Source: Pseudofabraea citricarpa (Eukaryota > Ascomycota > Leotiomycetes > Helotiales > Dermateaceae). From it: 64,000 nt of DNA. Within the stretch, counting starts at the first letter, position 1; every line of letters starts with the position of its first letter. The stretch spans positions 1,922,001 to 1,986,000 of the forward strand of contig JAPWGK010000005.1 of the NCBI GenBank assembly GCA_029641185.1. The letters are read 5' to 3'. Below, one piece after another: positions 59,145 to 64,000 of this stretch. The position numbers were made by a program, and so were the translations under genes. Under the pieces are notes generated by a model, which saw only the letters and a list, made by a program, of their open reading frames with translations, was not told the DNA's origin and did not search any database.

Positions 59145-60587
59145 ATGTCGACAACCAGAAAGGAAGGGGTGGCGATTGGGGAAGAGAGGTCTGGGGAAGA
59201 ATCACCAGCCTCCCTATCATTCACAAATGAACCCATCGCTCCAAAGAAAATCCCATTCTTCCGGAGCACGCTCTTTCAGATTCTCGTTGTCGGAATCTGT
59301 GCATTCAGCGCACCAGGAATATGGAGTGCCATGAACGGTCTCGGTGTCGGCGGCTCACAAAGTCCAGATCTCGTCAATGCCGCCAATGCACTGCTCTACG
59401 CATTCATGACAGTGACATGTTTTGCAGGCCCTTGGCTTACGAACGTCATTGGGTTCCGCTGGACTCTAGCTGTTGGCTCTCTCGGATACCCTCTCTATGC
59501 GGCAGGACTCTATGTCAATAACCGTTTTGGCACGACCTGGTTTGTGTACTTTGGTGCCGTCGCATGTGGTATCAGCGCAGGTTTCTTCTGGAGTGTCGAA
59601 GGTGCCATTGCCACCGGGTATCCCGAACAGCATAAACGCGGTCGCTATATAGCGACTTGGTTTACTTTCCGCAACTTTGGAAATATTATCGGAGGTGCTA
59701 TCTCTCTGGCTATCAACCACAGCATCAATCGACGTGGCCAGGTCGGGTACCAGACGTATCTTGGCTTTGTCGCCATCCAATGTCTGGGATTCTTTTTTGG
59801 CCTGCTGCTGTCAAATCCCGAGAAAGTTCAACGCGACGATGGCACTCGGATTGAGGCAGCTCGGGGAACTGCCTGGCGAACCGAGACGCAGGAGATGTGG
59901 CGATTGGCAAGAAGCAAACCGATCCTCTTACTGACGCCGCTGTTCTGGTATTTTGGCTGGATCCAAGCGTATCCCGGGACCTATCTAGCGACCTATTTCA
60001 CAGTGCGCTCTCGTGCACTGGGCAGTTTCCTCTCCGCCGTCGTCGGAACGCTCGCTACGTGGCTCGTCGGCATACTCGTCGATCTCCCATGGACGAAGAG
60101 CCGCAAGACACGGGCCATCGTGACATACACCCTGATTGCCCTGCTCAACAGCGCGACGTGGATCTGGGCTGTCATCATCCAGAACGAATACCACCACACC
60201 AAGCCGCTGCTCGACTGGAGCGACCAGGCCGCCTTCGGTCGCGGCTTTGGCCTCTACATGTTTGAGCGCATCAGCCTCGGCATGGTCGAGAACTACATCT
60301 ACTGGTGCATCAGTAACCTGTCTGATTCTCCCGGCGACCAGATCCGCTATAGCTCGCTGCTTCGCGGCATTGAGACGGCTGGCGTTGCCGTGGGCTTTGG
60401 CGTCCAGGCTGTCCCAACTATCTTGATCGCTACGGCCAGTATCAATTTCGCCTTCTGGTCTCTGGCCCTGCCGTTTAGCTACTATGCTACGCTGCAGGTT
60501 GTCAGGAGGTTTGATCAGGTTGAGCGCGAGAAGAGAGGGGAGGTGGTAGGAGATACGGAGACGGTCGCTGGGGTATCACGAGTATAG
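59145..60587 (+). CDS. UNC-93-like MFS transporter
   Basis: Intronless, 480 residues. A polar N-terminus of about 35 residues is followed by 11-12 hydrophobic helices. The pattern IWSAMNGLGVGGSQ in the first helix-loop, VEGAIATGYPEQHKRGRYIA (loop 4-5) and WFTFRNFGNIIGGAISLAIN match the fungal DUF895/UNC-93-like branch of the major facilitator superfamily. Predicted plasma-membrane or vacuolar; the substrate is unknown. It ends with a basic, charged tail. The divergent dioxygenase upstream suggests uptake of the compound that enzyme oxidises. The 3' half looks richer in GC-ending codons than the 5' half. Confidence 0.92.
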   Translation: MSTTRKEGVAIGEERSGEESPASLSFTNEPIAPKKIPFFRSTLFQILVVGICAFSAPGIWSAMNGLGVGGSQSPDLVNAANALLYAFMTVTCFAGPWLTNVIGFRWTLAVGSLGYPLYAAGLYVNNRFGTTWFVYFGAVACGISAGFFWSVEGAIATGYPEQHKRGRYIATWFTFRNFGNIIGGAISLAINHSINRRGQVGYQTYLGFVAIQCLGFFFGLLLSNPEKVQRDDGTRIEAARGTAWRTETQEMWRLARSKPILLLTPLFWYFGWIQAYPGTYLATYFTVRSRALGSFLSAVVGTLATWLVGILVDLPWTKSRKTRAIVTYTLIALLNSATWIWAVIIQNEYHHTKPLLDWSDQAAFGRGFGLYMFERISLGMVENYIYWCISNLSDSPGDQIRYSSLLRGIETAGVAVGFGVQAVPTILIATASINFAFWSLALPFSYYATLQVVRRFDQVEREKRGEVVGDTETVAGVSRV

Positions 60588-62213
60588 ATTGTTCTGCTCT
60601 GCGTAGATAGCTAGTTGAACGGGATCACACCAGAAGAGGGAATTTCACAAACACAAAGAAACCTTTTATTCTAAGAAAATTATGTAGTTTGGGATCCTGA
60701 CTGGCTGTTATAATTCTCAACTTTACTGTCGGCATCATCATAGAATACGTTTTTATGTCTACGAGTACCTAAGTACCTAGGTAGGTACCGAATCTCAATG
60801 TTCGCTAGGACATTGAAATATCACTCATGCACCATGTAAGAACCTCCCAGCCTAAACACGCACAGCAAGAAAAAGGCAAACGATGTCAACGACACAAAAC
60901 CATACACACGGAGTAGTAAACCAAGCAGATAAACTCTTCAACCCCAAGAAATCCAATCTTCTCGCGGCTTCAGATTTCCTTTTCCATGCAGGGCACCATC
61001 ACAAATAGACCAGTACAGTACCCCCCACCTACAAGAACAAAACCCACACTAAAATCAATACCAAGAACAAAGACATAACAACCCCAGAACTTCTTCCCGT
61101 CCGAACCCCAAGAAGCCAAGGGCCAAGCGTCCTCGGATTCCGGAACTTCTGTCTTTCTTTATACTTGGCACTCGTGCGCGCCGAAGCCGAAGATGCCGGC
61201 CGTACCGTACTTCGTAGAGAGAGGGATTTACTTATGCAGGATTTTTTTATGCATTGTGCAGGAGACCTTCTCTATCGAGTTTTGTTCCCCCTTCTTCTTT
61301 TCTATCTTCCTCGGATTTATCGACCCATCCTGTACGCTATTAATGGTGTGTATGTTGATCTCGCACCAGTGGTTCACGGCCGAGGTGTCGCATTCTCTGC
61401 TGCTCCTTGAAAAACAAAACAGAAAGAATGAAGAAAGGTAAGATCGAAACATTGGTAAACACAGATAAATAAATGGCTTACTTGATAAGAGTGGAGTAGA
61501 ATTCAGCGTTTCTTTAAGCCTGAGTATATGCTATCGATACATACAGATTTGAGAGGAAGGAGATTCTCGGCTCTGGGTACAGTATACTATTACCCGGATA
61601 TTTTGCTGCGTCTAGTCTATACGAGGGAGAGTGTATTGCTTGGTATTGACCGTGGCATTTGTGTAGTTCCGAGCTCGCCGTTGTGGAATGATTTTTGATG
61701 TGTTTGGCAGGTAAGTGAATAAGAGTTTTGGTCTACGCAGAGATGTGACGTCACCCGTGACTGGTACCGGACACAGGGAAGACATTTATACTTCCATGGT
61801 ATTGAAGTATAGATGAGTAGAGTCTGGGCCTGTATTGTTCTCTCTTGGTATGGATCAGTGGCTGGCTATGTCCACCTGGCACCTGTAACCTGTAGCCGAG
61901 CCGGATCTGCTTTTAGCGATAAGTCCGAAATGTGTCAGTGGAGGTGTAGTTTTGGATGAGACGTTTACTTGTAAGCGGCTGGCGTAGTCTTGGGCAGAAC
62001 CGGGCAGGTGAGGAAGAACATGGAGTCAGATAGTACCGGTGTATCTAGAGTTGGCCACCAGGAGGATACTATCATTTCTGCACTGGCGCAAAAGAGAAAG
62101 AAAAAGGAAGGGAAAACAGATATTCCTAGCAGTTTGATGTTCTAACCCAAAGCCCATCATCATTGTAAAAGTAGAGCAATCAGATTGGAGACATCTCGTC
62201 CCTCCCTATTCAC
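60588..62213. other. Intergenic region, no supported gene
   Basis: Holds a TACCTAGGTA palindrome with flanking TACC units near 60770-60790, TG- and CT-rich DNA, and short frames only. The last bases precede broken coding sequence on the minus strand. Confidence 0.5.
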
Positions 62214-62745
62214 ACCAGCGTGATATCTTCAACGTACTCACTCCTAGCAGCCGAACTATCCATCAATTCCCGCACAAACGCCGGACCGACGACATTATAC
62301 TTGCAGTGAAACCAATTATGCCCATGCAAGCAAGGTCTAAGGACGAGGGGAGGGGGGTTCCTCGTTGCGCGGCCCATGAAGCTGTCGATGATGACGAGCA
62401 GTCGAAAGCCATCTGCGGCAAGGAAGTTGACGATGCCGAGAAACTTCTTGAGGACGTCTTCCTCTCCCAGAATCCTCCTGCGGACAGCCGCCCTCCACCA
62501 CGCTGCTGTCCCCGTCTAGCTACGCTAGTGCTTCAGATAACCTCGTAGCTCTTCTTGAGCCCAGCTCCCCTCTCCCAGGGCCATTCCTCCGTGAGCAAGA
62601 ACAACCCGCCGTCGTCGTTGTATTTGTAGTACGCCTAGCTGAGCGTGAGGGCGAAGCAGTCTTTGCGTTTCTTGCTCTTCGAAAACCACTCGACATACTG
62701 CAAGATACTCCTAATCCAGTCTGTGATCTGCTCAATAGCCAAATC
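62214..62745 (-). pseudogene. Decayed gene fragment with premature stops, family unknown
   Basis: Two blocks read like protein on the minus strand. One (62545-62745) contains QITDWIRSILQYVEWFSK, then an in-frame stop, then AYYKYNDDGGLFLLTEEW and a further stop. The other, in a different frame, is open from about 62490 down to a TGA at 62214 and contains LKKFLGIVNFLAADGFRLLV and HGHNWFHCKYNVVGPAFVRE. The good codon-like texture interrupted by stops and a frame change indicates a disabled gene. An unspliced intron between the blocks is less likely, since no suitable donor and acceptor pair was seen. It may be the 3' part of the same gene as the HET fragment. Confidence 0.5.
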
Positions 62746-64000
62746 AAAATGGCTACCGGTACTCCCAGAGAGATGTCGCTCTTATCTATCCTCTTAAACC
62801 TGCCGGTGATGAAGGCAATCTTGCTATACAAGATGCCTCGGATAGTGAGTGTTCTGGGTTTTTTTTTGAGGATGGCATAGGGAGCCAGGCCGAGCGCGGC
62901 GTCGAGATGGTTCCGCTCTCTAATGTTCGGCTCCACGATGGCCTCAACAAGAAAGTGCGTCTGCTGCTCATGCTCGTCGCTGGTCGTTCTCGTATCAGAT
63001 AAGATCCGTCTTTTGGGCAGGATGGCCATGCTCACGTAGAGAAGAATCAAATGGAAAGCGGAAATGCCAACCAGCGGGAATATAAAAAGTGGAACATCAG
63101 TCGCTGCAACGGGAAGCTGTTTGAAAAGAGTCTAGAAGAAAGCGATTGTCGAAAGCGTCATGAATATGTCTCTCGCAGTGCGTGGAACGAGGGTATGGTG
63201 GATCTTATTTTAAGCTCCCTAGGTAGTATTCGCTGGATGACTTGCGGCACGAGGCGTCGTCCGGCTGTCTTTTCAGGACGATCCACAGGTAGGAGAGTCT
63301 TCGAGCCATCTGGAATTTCGAGCTCAAGTCCTGAGGGTCTTCCAGGCTTGTTGTGGCCCGTCGAAAAGGTTGAGAGCTGGCCGCTCCACCTTCCATATCT
63401 CCGAAGAGCCTGATCTGATGCAGGAATTGCACCATGGCAAGTTCGTTGTAAAAGTCAAAAACGCTACCTACAAAAGGGATTCTCCTGAGCAGTTGGGCTG
63501 ACGGAAGGGATCTCGTTCTTGGGCTTGTTGAGATATTCGGCACCCCTCATGAAGACGTCACACTCGAGATGTCTCGTACCGCAGCCAAGGACTTGCGTGA
63601 GTGGTAAGATGCATTCTTGGAAAGTCCAGTCTATAGCAAACCACGCCGCCCAAAGAGGTTGACGAAGTCATGATTCTCGACCGTTTTCCGCATCTCTAGA
63701 TTTCTTCCAGAATCGAACAAACGGCATGGCAGTTGTGTAGGGTGGCATCAACCTCATAGCCAGGATCATCTTCTGTTTCTATGTAGGAGTGGATAAATGT
63801 GATCGAACCAGCAACAAATCGAGCTCTGCTGCTTCTTGAATGCAGCTCAGAGCTCTCTCCACCAATTCTGTCTCGTCTCCAAGCCAGATAAGAGTCTTTC
63901 TTGTCTGCTCTGGTATAAATGTTTCTCATGAGTGGAATCTGGTATTTCTTCTCCGCATCATTCTCTTTATCTATACAGATGGAATCCATCCAGAAATTGA
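62746..64000 (-). pseudogene. HET-domain gene fragment, frameshifted and cut by the window edge
   Basis: At the right edge the minus strand reads FWMDSICIDKENDAEKKYQI and SLMR-like LMRNIYTRADK, the core of the heterokaryon-incompatibility (HET) domain, with the N-terminus lying beyond 64000. The expected next block (LIWLGDE) is present but one base out of frame near 63893-63905, and that new frame stops near 63778. Farther along, frames at 63205-63543 and 62520-63050 keep protein-like stretches (for example TELAMVQF-like hydrophobic runs) without a clean join. Intact members trigger incompatibility reactions on fusion of unlike hyphae. This copy looks inactive, unless the shift is a sequencing error. 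Confidence 0.6.

Noticed and set aside
61165..61441. Two overlapping frames of about 81 codons on the plus strand
   Set aside because: They are in different frames over the same DNA, with no family match and no splice context.

Overview
This is a window of nuclear DNA from a filamentous ascomycete (Pezizomycotina). A Leotiomycetes-like fungus fits the protein content, but that is an inference from family resemblance. The evidence is short GT-AG introns (mostly about 48-80 nt), fungal-only families (WOPR regulator, fungal rhodopsin-like membrane protein, HET domain), long microsatellite-rich intergenic DNA and islands that look AT-rich. I found no rRNA, tRNA, CRISPR or intact transposon by eye.

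Layout. 1-9 kb: a seven-helix rhodopsin-like membrane protein, a secreted Ala/Asn/Gly-rich protein with a C-terminal 21-nt repeat, and an Avo2-like ankyrin protein. 9-15.4 kb: AT-rich DNA around a histidine acid phosphatase with an altered RHG motif, then a secreted endopolygalacturonase carrying an extra N-terminal cysteine module. 16-25.5 kb is a conserved housekeeping block: SEC24 (COPII coat) and CFT2/CPSF100 (mRNA 3' processing) diverge from a shared 416-bp promoter, and mitochondrial asparaginyl-tRNA synthetase follows. 25.5-28.7 kb: minisatellites, then a five-exon PARG-like (TIGR02452-type) protein. 32.8-34.3 kb: a WOPR (Gti1/Pac2) transcription factor with almost 11 kb of gene-free DNA upstream.

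45.2-60.6 kb: an unrecognised conserved Pro/Ala-rich protein with a possible 7-nt first coding exon, a mitochondrial alternative NADH dehydrogenase, a Dnf3-like P4 lipid flippase, and a divergent pair made of a TauD-type dioxygenase and an UNC-93-like MFS transporter. 62.2-64 kb: broken coding sequence on the minus strand, including a frameshifted HET domain that runs off the window edge.

How the genes relate. Most are independent loci. Only two groupings look functional: the SEC24/CFT2 bidirectional promoter (housekeeping) and the dioxygenase/transporter pair, which could be a small uptake-and-oxidation module. Secreted phosphatase, polygalacturonase and the HET remnant suggest a plant-associated or saprotrophic life style. 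Intron boundaries were assigned by hand from splice consensus and frame continuity. Nothing was checked against a database or transcript data. No convincing wholly new system was found; the best leads are the Cys-module/GH28 fusion, the altered PARG-like signature, the WOPR gene's long empty upstream region, and the dioxygenase/transporter pair.
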